Of a stretch of DNA of 64,000 nt, positions 7,921-15,921 are shown piece after piece. Numbering within the stretch: the first letter of the stretch is position 1; every line of letters starts with the position of its first letter. Under the pieces are notes generated by a model, which did not search any database, had not been told where the DNA came from, and saw only the letters and a program-made list of their open reading frames with translations. The DNA comes from Mucilaginibacter auburnensis (GTDB lineage: Bacteria; Bacteroidota; Bacteroidia; Sphingobacteriales; Sphingobacteriaceae). The translations under genes and the position numbers were made by a program. Where the stretch lies: NCBI RefSeq assembly GCF_002797815.1, contig NZ_PGFJ01000001.1, forward strand, positions 558,001 through 622,000, written 5' to 3'.

Positions 7921-9876
7921 ATGGCGCGCAATCATGAAATTAGTTCGGAATTAACTCGGCAGCCTGAATTTTCAAAAAGGCAAAGAACCGTTTTCTGGTT
8001 TTTTTTAGTTTTAATAAGTATGGCATTATGCTACGGTATTGCCTACTCTAACATTATAAATTGGTTCCCCTTACTGGTAGTAATTCTTATTATCTGTATG
8101 TATTCTTTCAGTTCAATACATCAAAACAAGTTCAGCCATCCGTATGCCTATTTAATCCCTTTGTTTGTTGCATTATCACTCAGCTTTACCATGATAACCG
8201 TAACTATTGGAATGCATGGCGATACATTTATAACTTATGATAATGATGCAAATAGTTTTTATCCCAATTCTTACCAGCCAATTGAGGTAAAAGAGATAGT
8301 TAAATTCCCGCTTCAACAACTTCGTTATCATAATAGCCCAGACTCATTAACGGTGAATTTTAGCAATTTAAAAGACACCATGCCAACGTCAAATATCATA
8401 GTAATTGATAAAACGTCATCAATTATATCTGCTGATCCTGCGGCAAAGGATTCGCTGTTGAAAGAGATACGCGAAGAGTATTCTTTTAACTACGATGAAG
8501 AAGCGGAATATGATGTTACAGATTTGTTGCCTCCATTTTTTTTGAGTGGTCTAAGTAAAAACAAACGCTATTCAAGTGCAAAAGATGAGGCTTACATTTA
8601 TTATTATACAGGTGTAGAAAATAAATTTAACGGAAGTTTTCACTTAATGCAGGACGACGCAGTTGAAGATTTTAAAGGATTTGTAAAGAACTACCTTAAC
8701 GCTAATAAAAGGTATAAACAACAGTTGCGCTACAAAAACAAAAACAGGGAAACAACCTCCCTTAGTAAAATGGTAAGGTCTCTTAATTCAATAATCAGTA
8801 CTTCAAGTTTTAAGGGAAAACAAATAAGCGTTACTATAGTAAGCGACTTTATTAATAGCATACCTGACGAAGAGATACCGGATATTTCTCGTGCCCATCA
8901 AATAAGCAAACTCAATTTGTATATATTAAACGGACGGGAAGGCCAAAGTAAAAACCGAAACAATGTTCAGAATACAATATCAGGATTAGTGTCTAATTTT
9001 TCGGTTTTGCATAATCACGCAATTGTGAATTTCAAAAATGTGAACTTTAATAATCCTACAGAAGCAAAAAAATTTGTCAACGAATTGAAAACTGCTAATA
9101 TGCAGGTGTTTGACGAACGTGGCAGAAAAAATGTTCCGGTATATTATCCTTATAAAGATTTTTTAACCAACCAGGAAGCTGTAGCCAGAATTTCTTTTAA
9201 AGATGATTCAGGTAATGATGAAAGTGAGTTTATGTTCAGCATAAAAGATGTGGACAATAATACTTCTTCATATCCAATTGTTTATCGAATTAATAGTGGA
9301 GTAGGTGTTGTAACTCATTTCAACGAGCTTAAGGCAATAACATTGAATAAAACTGATGTATTGTCATTGCATTTTCCATATACGCTGCCTTATAAAAACG
9401 ATCGCTTATTTGCAGAATTTGTTTCTACTGCGTCAAATAAAATAACCATGCAATCACTCACAGTTAAACCGTTGCTTTCCAAGGCAATGAGTTTTACGTT
9501 ATTGGGTGTATATACAATTTTTGTTATCGCGTTATGTCTGCTCCTTATTTTACCCAACATGTATGTTTATTACATGATTTCACATGAACTTATACATTGC
9601 CAGAAAGGACATGCGCTGGGCTTGACACTGCCCCTGGCTGTCGGTTTCGTGTCATTAACATATTTTGGTATTGTGATGTGTAAAAATGATCATTGGTTGT
9701 TATTTTCAACAGTTTTATTTATATTACTTTTCGCAACTATTCCGGCGTTAATAGCCTCCTTTAAAAAACACGTGGATGACCGTACACAACTTGCTCTTCA
9801 GCATACCTTTCATTTGTTTGGTAGTTTAGCTCCTGATATTGTATATCTTTTTATCTGGAGAAGACCTTTAAGTTAG
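7921..9876 (+). CDS. multi-spanning membrane protein with vWA-like extracytoplasmic region
   Basis: The ATG at 7921 is preferred over an in-frame TTG at 7903. The 651-residue product has three N-terminal membrane helices (roughly 22-42, 47-64 and 78-100). A large soluble region of about 410 residues follows, then three or four C-terminal helices (from about 520). The soluble part begins with NIIVIDKTSSIISA, which resembles a vWA MIDAS strand (DxTxS). Further on, ISVTIVSDFINS matches the strand that carries the downstream Asp of the same fold. It is transcribed away from the tubulin/actin-like operon, whose first gene also encodes a vWA-like protein, so the two probably belong to one system. 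No named family is recognised. The vWA assignment rests on two short motifs. Confidence 0.7.
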   Translation: MARNHEISSELTRQPEFSKRQRTVFWFFLVLISMALCYGIAYSNIINWFPLLVVILIICMYSFSSIHQNKFSHPYAYLIPLFVALSLSFTMITVTIGMHGDTFITYDNDANSFYPNSYQPIEVKEIVKFPLQQLRYHNSPDSLTVNFSNLKDTMPTSNIIVIDKTSSIISADPAAKDSLLKEIREEYSFNYDEEAEYDVTDLLPPFFLSGLSKNKRYSSAKDEAYIYYYTGVENKFNGSFHLMQDDAVEDFKGFVKNYLNANKRYKQQLRYKNKNRETTSLSKMVRSLNSIISTSSFKGKQISVTIVSDFINSIPDEEIPDISRAHQISKLNLYILNGREGQSKNRNNVQNTISGLVSNFSVLHNHAIVNFKNVNFNNPTEAKKFVNELKTANMQVFDERGRKNVPVYYPYKDFLTNQEAVARISFKDDSGNDESEFMFSIKDVDNNTSSYPIVYRINSGVGVVTHFNELKAITLNKTDVLSLHFPYTLPYKNDRLFAEFVSTASNKITMQSLTVKPLLSKAMSFTLLGVYTIFVIALCLLLILPNMYVYYMISHELIHCQKGHALGLTLPLAVGFVSLTYFGIVMCKNDHWLLFSTVLFILLFATIPALIASFKKHVDDRTQLALQHTFHLFGSLAPDIVYLFIWRRPLS

Positions 9877-9994
9877 TTTACGGCAAACCGGCCTTTTATC
9901 AACAAGTTTGAGTAGAATAAGCTGGTAAAATCAAATGATATAAAGTATGGCCATTGTTCTGCTAAACCACTATTTTTGGTCAACTTAAATCTTA

Positions 9995-12970
9995 ATGAAA
10001 TTTATCTGTTTTCTTTTTTTGTTGTTAAGCTCATTCTTTTTTGAGGCGCTGGCGCAAAATAGCTACATACAATCTACCCTGTTGGGATATTCTCAAGGTT
10101 CGAGGTGTCAATTGTATTTGGATGATGCGGGGAATGCTTACGCAATTATTAACTCGCGAGATGATATTAATTTTCATGGTAAGGTTTTTCCAAGGCATGG
10201 AGCTGCCGACTACTCTGTAATAGGTAAGTTTGACAGTTCAGGCCGCCTGTTGTGGTCAAGAACAATTTCCAATAATACTAATCCGGCAAAATTTCCTACT
10301 GATATAATTTACCATTTAACGGTTGACGCAGATGAAAATATTTATATCTCTGGCGCGGGCGGCGACATTACGCTTGATGACGGCAAAGTTTTAGCCGGAG
10401 GCACCTTTTTAATAAAGTTTAATGGAAAAGGTCAAACACTTTGGGGATTGATATCAGAGAACACGCAGAATACTACCACTACCATCGGTGGCCCTGTAGC
10501 TTTGGCTAAAGATGGCGTTTATTGGAGCTCCATATTTTATAGTCGACTGGAATTACAAGGGCGTGTTTTAAACACCAACAATCCCAATGGTGGTACGCCC
10601 AATGCCTTTGTGGCAAAAGTGAATTCTGCCGGCCAAGTTACCTCCATTTATCATGATCAATCTGTAGGCTCAATTCCTCAGTTAATGGTATCCGCAGAAA
10701 ACGGAAACGCAAGTGTGATTATAAGTAGAGGAGGAATGCCAAAGTACAGGGTAATACTTGATGAAAATTGTCATCAAGTATCTGATTCGCCTTTTATTAC
10801 ATATGGTGATTTTCCGATGCCGCTTCGGAAACATAATGGCGGCTATGAAATGTTTACACACTTGTTTGATCGAAATGCCAATGGTTGGTATGATATTGGT
10901 TTTTATGACATCAAGTTTGACAGCAACTTAAAAATTACTGATTCTGTAAAATTTTTACCCGATAAGATCAATAACAGAACCGTTTATGATGCTATAAGCG
11001 ATAACGGGGATGGGTTTTATTTTAATTCGCCCAAGGTTCCTTTCAGTCAGGAATTTGACTGGATATTTATGAGCAAAGACTTTAATCAAACTATTTTAAA
11101 GCCCGAAGCAGGAAATTTTTCAAGTACTGATCCATTTACGCGCAGTTTTACAAAAATGTATGCCGATACGCTTAATATGCTAATGCGGCATTTAGATTAT
11201 TACACTACAGAGTTTGTGTTTAATCAACAATCTTATAAAACCCAATCAAACTTAGACATGAGTTACTTTTGGACCAAGTATGTATATCAGGATCCAGATT
11301 CGTGTAAAAAAGTACAGGTTAAACTGGTGCAAAATGGTAAAGAGGGATTACAGCATGTTAAAATAAAGTTTTTGTTACCGGGCGGTTGTCCGGCAAGTGA
11401 AGATATTGGTATACAACTAACACTCAAGGATCCGCAAACAAATGATGGCGACATAGTACTGCCACCAAACGTAATTATAAAGAAAGGTTATACCGAAACC
11501 CTGCTAACCATACCCGTATTGAATGACAACTACATAGAAAGCCTTGAAGAGTTCACACTTAATTTAACATTGAACCCCACGGCTGCGGGTTACTTGATAC
11601 CGGCAAGCACAGTATTCAAAATTGAGGATGACGATAACACGCCTGCTAACAAGGTGTTTGCTGTTACCTATACACCTGAAATAACTGAAGGAGGAAGTAT
11701 TGGCAAAATTAACGTGAGTTTGCCGGAGAATGTTTGGCTAAAACAAGAGCTGCGGTTTTCTTTTGTTAAAGAAGCTACAGCACACGGGGCTGCCGTTAAT
11801 GATTATAAACCCTTTGAAATAATTATTCCCCCAAATACCAACAAGGTGGCCATAGATGTAAAGGCAATTGCAGATAATTTAATAGAAGGAGACGAATATA
11901 TTTTAGGGAGGATAGTTGAAAACGGAAGTGTTTTTGGCCCGTTTACCTCAACGGATAACCTGGTTAAAATAAAGATAATTGATGTTGATAATACCGAAGC
12001 AAACAGGGTTATAGAGATAGTAACGCTTAGCGACAAAGTGCTCGAAAATAGCAAAACAGATGTTTTTTTTAAGCTGAAAGCACCTTACAGGTTGCAAGAT
12101 CCAATAAATTTTTCAGTTAATCCTACAACCTGGTTCCCGTTCTTGCAACAAACAGATGTACAGGTTAGAATTGATAGCCTGGGTGCAAATAAACATGTTA
12201 CCATTACTTATCTGGATGATCATGTTATCCGTACAGATAAACAGCTTGCTTTATCTTTTTCAGGCGCAAGTAGTTATCCCGGCACATTTAAATTTCAAAA
12301 CAGTAGTGGGATTATAACTGATAAATTGGAATTAACAGCTGTTGATAATGATATTGCACAGGCTAAATTACTATTACAGCCTGTGGCGTTAGAAATTAAA
12401 GAAGGAAATACTGCAAATGTTACTATTAAACTCCCTGATGATTATGTGATGGAAACCAACACCCTTATTAACTATGAATGGCGCGGGTTGGAAATTACTG
12501 AAGATAAGAGATTGGGTGCAACAACTAACACTATCACTTTACCGGCAATGAAAAACAGCCTGCAAACCCCGGTAAAAATATTGGATGATAATATAATTAA
12601 TCAATACAACACAAGGCAAATTGCTTACAGCGCGCGTAATAATGAATTTGGAGATTTATTGTTTACCACATCAGATATTGTTGATGTAAACATAGCCGAC
12701 GACGAAATTGGTATGATCACTGTCCCTAATGCATTTACACCCAATGGCGATGGCATAAACGACACATGGGAAATTAAAGGACTAATCAATGGGGCCAATG
12801 TTAATATCAGTATTTGGAACAGGTCAGGCGCTCTTATTCATCAGCAAACCCAATATAGTCCATGGAACGGTACTTATAACGGAAGTTTGGCTCAGCCGGG
12901 TGTTTACTATTATAGTATAACTTTAAAGGGAAAGACAATTGCGGCAGGCAGTTTGGCTATAGTTAGATAG
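9995..12970 (+). CDS. secreted Calx-beta repeat protein with CHU_C type B sorting domain
   Basis: A 991-residue exported protein with signal peptide MKFICFLFLLLSSFFFEALAQ. The N-terminal 400 residues have regularly spaced short blade-like repeats (SVIGKFDSSGRLLWSRTI, LIKFNGKGQTLWG) of the beta-propeller/SBBP type. Three or four Calx-beta-like modules follow from about residue 430, recognisable by the repeated IEDDDNTP, IDVDNT and AVDND ends. The last 85 residues (VPNAFTPNGDGINDTW ... GVYYYSITLKG) are a gliding-motility CHU_C domain, the type B signal for the type IX secretion system. The product is therefore expected to cross the outer membrane and be attached to the cell surface or released. 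It lies 118 bp after the vWA membrane gene on the same strand, and a functional link is not shown. An adhesion role is plausible. Confidence 0.85.
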   Translation: MKFICFLFLLLSSFFFEALAQNSYIQSTLLGYSQGSRCQLYLDDAGNAYAIINSRDDINFHGKVFPRHGAADYSVIGKFDSSGRLLWSRTISNNTNPAKFPTDIIYHLTVDADENIYISGAGGDITLDDGKVLAGGTFLIKFNGKGQTLWGLISENTQNTTTTIGGPVALAKDGVYWSSIFYSRLELQGRVLNTNNPNGGTPNAFVAKVNSAGQVTSIYHDQSVGSIPQLMVSAENGNASVIISRGGMPKYRVILDENCHQVSDSPFITYGDFPMPLRKHNGGYEMFTHLFDRNANGWYDIGFYDIKFDSNLKITDSVKFLPDKINNRTVYDAISDNGDGFYFNSPKVPFSQEFDWIFMSKDFNQTILKPEAGNFSSTDPFTRSFTKMYADTLNMLMRHLDYYTTEFVFNQQSYKTQSNLDMSYFWTKYVYQDPDSCKKVQVKLVQNGKEGLQHVKIKFLLPGGCPASEDIGIQLTLKDPQTNDGDIVLPPNVIIKKGYTETLLTIPVLNDNYIESLEEFTLNLTLNPTAAGYLIPASTVFKIEDDDNTPANKVFAVTYTPEITEGGSIGKINVSLPENVWLKQELRFSFVKEATAHGAAVNDYKPFEIIIPPNTNKVAIDVKAIADNLIEGDEYILGRIVENGSVFGPFTSTDNLVKIKIIDVDNTEANRVIEIVTLSDKVLENSKTDVFFKLKAPYRLQDPINFSVNPTTWFPFLQQTDVQVRIDSLGANKHVTITYLDDHVIRTDKQLALSFSGASSYPGTFKFQNSSGIITDKLELTAVDNDIAQAKLLLQPVALEIKEGNTANVTIKLPDDYVMETNTLINYEWRGLEITEDKRLGATTNTITLPAMKNSLQTPVKILDDNIINQYNTRQIAYSARNNEFGDLLFTTSDIVDVNIADDEIGMITVPNAFTPNGDGINDTWEIKGLINGANVNISIWNRSGALIHQQTQYSPWNGTYNGSLAQPGVYYYSITLKGKTIAAGSLAIVR

Positions 12971-13026
12971 GCACGTTTAGTTTTAAAATAAGTCACTTTT
13001 CATCCAGAACAATCAACTCAACCCCA

Positions 13027-13296
13027 TTAAGCCTGATCTGCTAAAGCCGGTGGTCTATGGAGAGCAACTTCCCAATCTTCGAAAGGGGGCTCAACTGTAA
13101 ATGAAGGATCACAATATGCTCGAAGGTAGTCTGTTACTTTTTCAGCATATTTGCATTTATTACTTTCAGCACTATGACTCCCGCTTGCCATAAAGTGGGC
13201 AAATGTTCTTACCTCTCCAATGAAAGAATCGCTTGGTTTTATGTATGCTAAATTATCGAAAGGCCTTTTCGCAAGGCTAAATTGGTATAACTGAAA
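13027..13296 (-). pseudogene. open frame of 89 codons without start, possible gene remnant
   Basis: On the minus strand a frame opens after a TGA at 13297-13299 and runs to a TAA at 13027. It encodes about 89 residues of normal-looking composition (FDNLAYIKPSDSF ... DYLRAYCDPSF ... PPALADQA). There is no ATG except one a third of the way in, and its 5' end overlaps the end of the membrane protein gene in another frame. It reads like the C-terminal leftover of a longer gene. I do not recognise the family. Apart from this, the gap between 12971 and 13276 shows nothing. Confidence 0.35.
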
Positions 13297-13921
13297 TCAT
13301 CATAAACATAAATCCCGTTATCAACATCATAAAGAATAAAAATGATCTAATTTCTTTCGTTTTGCGACCTTCTTTTAATATTAGCCGGCTAAAAGGTTCT
13401 GACAGTAGGGTGATTAGAGCGAAAAAAAAGGCAAATGCTAAAGCCAACTGCGCGCCCGTCCCTATAGGAGCATTGTTATCAGCATTACCAAAATAACCTA
13501 ATTGATCACCAAGAAATAATAAATTCCAGATAATAGCAAAAACTATAACAGCTGGCCATCTCATAGGAAAACTTCCACTTGATTGATACTTTACTATCTC
13601 CTCTTCAACTTCAACTGGTATAGGGTCGGTATTATTTAAAAAGCCAGTGCTCGCTATTCGGGTTATCAGGTCACGGCTACCAGATGTTAAAAACACAACC
13701 TTGGTACTATATCCGTTAACACGGTGATTAATTTTTATCCCTGCGCCGGAAAATAGCGAAGATGGTTCGATAGAGATAATGTCAGAAGGCCGGAAATAAA
13801 GGTTGCCTAGAATTGATGCATTTAAACGCAACACATTTTTATTGACTTGCAATTTAACAAATGGCCATGTAGCCTGGGCTAAGCCAATTTTGGCGCCGCC
13901 GGTTTCTTCAATTTCATACAT
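13277..13921 (-). CDS. hypothetical membrane protein with PH-like N-terminal half
   Basis: A 214-residue protein. The first 100 residues look like a soluble beta-rich domain (VKLQVNKNVLRLNASILGN, then IISIEPSS and IKINHRVNG), reminiscent of bacterial PH-like or membrane-associated beta domains. Three hydrophobic helices follow at about 122-142, 153-172 and 190-212, the last ending MFMMISVIPI at the C-terminus. No named family is recognised. It is flanked on both sides by what look like gene remnants, so the region is probably accessory. Confidence 0.55.
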   Translation of the reverse strand: MYEIEETGGAKIGLAQATWPFVKLQVNKNVLRLNASILGNLYFRPSDIISIEPSSLFSGAGIKINHRVNGYSTKVVFLTSGSRDLITRIASTGFLNNTDPIPVEVEEEIVKYQSSGSFPMRWPAVIVFAIIWNLLFLGDQLGYFGNADNNAPIGTGAQLALAFAFFFALITLLSEPFSRLILKEGRKTKEIRSFLFFMMLITGFMFMMISVIPI

Positions 13922-14099
13922 TCCGATATCGTTTAGGATTAATTTTACCGCTAAAGCTATTTAAAGTAATGCAATTAACGAAACCGATATTGCCTTGATA
14001 CTGAATAGCGCGGAAATCCTGAATCCGTTATTCAACAGATACCCGGCGAAATTACTGCTAAAGTGAAATACTTAGCGAAGAACTAAGGACTTGGTTGTT

Positions 14100-14543
14100 T
14101 TAATCATTACCATTAACCGCATCCTTTACTTCTCTCATTTCGTATTCGTCTAATTTAATTTGCTTTTTAATTGGGTCATAAATCGGGTGATGGTACTTGG
14201 TTATTGCTATCAAAAGGTCAGCGCCTAACGCTTTATACCTAAACTCATCGGTTGTTGAAACTGTTCTGTTAAACAAAGCTAGTGTTTCAGAATGGTGAGG
14301 ATATTTAGCCAAGGCCTTATAAATCAATTGCCACTTTTGAAAATTGTATAGCTGTTTCGCCCACTCGCGCTCAAAAATTTTAGTTAACGAAATATAAAAG
14401 CTGCTATCAGGAGTTATTATTGCAGCGCGAATGGCATAGTCTTCCGTATCCGGGTTATTAAATGCCTTTTTTATAATACCAATATCACTTTTCCTTTTGT
14501 AACGGGCTAAAGTCCAAACGGCGACAGGCCAATTCTCACTCAC
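14100..14543 (-). CDS. HEAT-like repeat protein, probably 5'-truncated
   Basis: A 147-residue helical protein. Phrases such as WPVAVWTLARYKRKSDIGIIKK, with following helix pairs, resemble HEAT/armadillo repeats. The only available start is a GTG (14541-14543). The frame stays open 13 codons upstream without any ATG and then meets a stop. The first residues already lie inside a repeat helix, which suggests that an N-terminal part has been lost. The gap 13922-14099 shows nothing recognisable. Confidence 0.45.
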   Translation of the reverse strand: MSENWPVAVWTLARYKRKSDIGIIKKAFNNPDTEDYAIRAAIITPDSSFYISLTKIFEREWAKQLYNFQKWQLIYKALAKYPHHSETLALFNRTVSTTDEFRYKALGADLLIAITKYHHPIYDPIKKQIKLDEYEMREVKDAVNGND

Positions 14544-14707
14544 TACAATGAAGTTTTTAGCATAACAACAATGGTTTAAAGGTTAGGTATTGCATGATGT
14601 ATAAAGTTAATACTTTAATTTAAAGGACCAATGCTGTTGCACGCCTGCCGCGTGTGTCAACTTAGACCGCCGTAACATCAACCCATGTAAGTACAGCACA
14701 CCCAAAA

Positions 14708-14816
14708 TCGTCTCACCCGTCTCATTTTCGTTTCACTCAAAAGCAAGAAAATGCTAACAGTCAATAAGTTAATGGGAAAATCGTTTCAAATCGTCTCACA
14801 TACACAGTGAGACGAT
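14708..14816. repeat. cluster of TCGTCTCAC-type short repeats
   Basis: Five direct copies of a 9-mer close to TCGTCTCAC occur at 14708 (TCGTCTCAC), 14717 (CCGTCTCAT), 14728 (TCGTTTCAC), 14781 (TCGTTTCAA) and 14791 (TCGTCTCAC). One inverted copy, GTGAGACGA, is at 14807-14815. The cluster lies in the 285-bp gap downstream of the exonuclease gene. It could be a regulator-binding array or a remnant of a repeat element. Confidence 0.6.
14790..14816 (-). terminator. perfect 10-bp hairpin after the exonuclease gene
   Basis: ATCGTCTCAC (14790-14799), a 7-nt loop and GTGAGACGAT (14807-14816) form a perfect stem 12 bp beyond the stop of the exonuclease gene. The U-tract on the minus strand is poor (TTTGAAACG), so it is a weak terminator or a protein-binding dyad. 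Confidence 0.4.
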
Positions 14817-14828
14817 GGTACGGTTATA

Positions 14829-15605
14829 CTAAGCATCTGCCAGTTCAATCCAAACCGGAGCATGGTCACTGCTTTTTTCCCACCCGCGCACATGCTTGTC
14901 AACACCGGCGGCCTGTAACCTGCCCTCCACCTGCGGACTCAGCAGAAAGTGGTCTATACGCAAACCGGCATTGCGCCCATAAGCATTGCGGAAGTAGTCC
15001 CAAAAAGTATAAATGGTTTCATTCGGGTACAGTTTGCGTAAGGCATCCGTCCAACCCTGGTCAACCAGTGTTTTAAATGCCTCCCGCGTTTCCGGGCGGA
15101 ACAAGGCATCTTCCACCCATCGCTCGGGCTTGTAAACGTCTTTTTCGGTAGGCATAACGTTATAGTCGCCGGTCAATACAACAGGCAGGCCCTTGGCCAA
15201 AAGGTTGGCCGCATGCAAGGTTAACCTCCGGAACCAAGCCAGTTTGTAGTCGAATTTAGGTCCTGGGGCAGGGTTCCCGTTTGGAAGGTATAAACAGCCA
15301 ATAATAACATTGTTTACTATTGCCTCAATGTAACGGCTGTGCGCATCTTCAGGGTCGCCGGGCAAAACACGCCGCACCTCTTTGATCTCATGTCCGCGCG
15401 AAAGGATAGCCACCCCGTTCCAGCTTTTCTGCCCATGCCATATAGCGTTGTAGCCTGCTTCTAATATAGCCGCTTCAGGAAACTTCTCCTGCGGAGCCTT
15501 TAATTCCTGCAGGCAAACCACATCGGGTTGGGTCTCATTGAGCCAACGCAGCAAAACCGGCAGGCGGCCATTAACGCCGTTAACATTGTAAGTAGCTATT
15601 TTCAT
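14829..15605 (-). CDS. xth: exodeoxyribonuclease III
   Basis: A 258-residue enzyme of the endonuclease/exonuclease/phosphatase family, the usual length for XthA. It starts MKIATYNVNGVNGRLP, and the catalytic motifs appear in order: LQELK with the metal-binding Glu, WNGVAILSRG, GCLYLPNGN, the TGDYNVMP loop with catalytic Asp and Asn, and the C-terminal SSDHAPVW with Asp-His. It cuts AP sites and trims 3' ends in base excision repair in the cytoplasm. It stands alone, with a hairpin on each side, so it is probably its own transcription unit. Confidence 0.95.
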   Translation of the reverse strand: MKIATYNVNGVNGRLPVLLRWLNETQPDVVCLQELKAPQEKFPEAAILEAGYNAIWHGQKSWNGVAILSRGHEIKEVRRVLPGDPEDAHSRYIEAIVNNVIIGCLYLPNGNPAPGPKFDYKLAWFRRLTLHAANLLAKGLPVVLTGDYNVMPTEKDVYKPERWVEDALFRPETREAFKTLVDQGWTDALRKLYPNETIYTFWDYFRNAYGRNAGLRIDHFLLSPQVEGRLQAAGVDKHVRGWEKSSDHAPVWIELADA

Positions 15606-15682
15606 GAGCGTTGTTATTTATTCAATATTAGTACTAAAACTATAAAACAGCAATAACCAGCTAAGGTTGCAGGTAAATAAAA

Positions 15683-15715
15683 AACGGCGCTTACCCGCTT
15701 GGGTAAAACGCCGTT
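15683..15715 (-). terminator. terminator of the PepSY gene pair
   Basis: AACGGCG (15683-15689) pairs with CGCCGTT (15709-15715), and TTACCC (15691-15696) with GGGTAA (15701-15706), around a GCTT tetraloop. On the minus strand it is followed by a T-rich run (TTTTATTTA), which fits intrinsic termination of the minus-strand unit that ends at 15739. Confidence 0.8.
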
Positions 15716-15738
15716 ACTTAACTATGTCAGGCAACTAC

Positions 15739-15921
15739 CTAACTTCTTTTTACCCTAAGGTGCTTATTTAAAAAATACGCTATCACTACAAGCGGTACCC
15801 CCAATGTTACCCATGACAACACATCCCATATACCATTGCCCGTAAGGGCAGACAGTAAGCCCGCCGCGCTGATCACTGCAATTACTAACGGCACCAGCCA
15901 AACACGTAAAAAGGTACTCAT
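15739..15921 (-). CDS. small two-helix membrane protein
   Basis: The start is set at the ATG 15919-15921 (MSTFLRVW), which overlaps the TGA of the PepSY gene as ATGA. The longer frame from 15996 would read back into that gene. The 60-residue product has two hydrophobic helices (VWLVPLVIAVISAAGLLSAL and VLSWVTLGVPLVVIAYFL) and a basic tail. Coupling to the PepSY gene suggests a small companion subunit, as often seen beside PepSY iron-reductase genes. Confidence 0.7.
   Translation of the reverse strand: MSTFLRVWLVPLVIAVISAAGLLSALTGNGIWDVLSWVTLGVPLVVIAYFLNKHLRVKRS

Noticed and set aside
14708-14816. CRISPR array
   Set aside because: Repeats are only 9 bp, spacing is irregular and there are no cas genes.
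14807-15076. 89-codon plus-strand frame over the exonuclease gene
   Set aside because: It is a shadow of the xth gene on the other strand; its His/Pro/Cys-rich composition is typical of an antisense frame.
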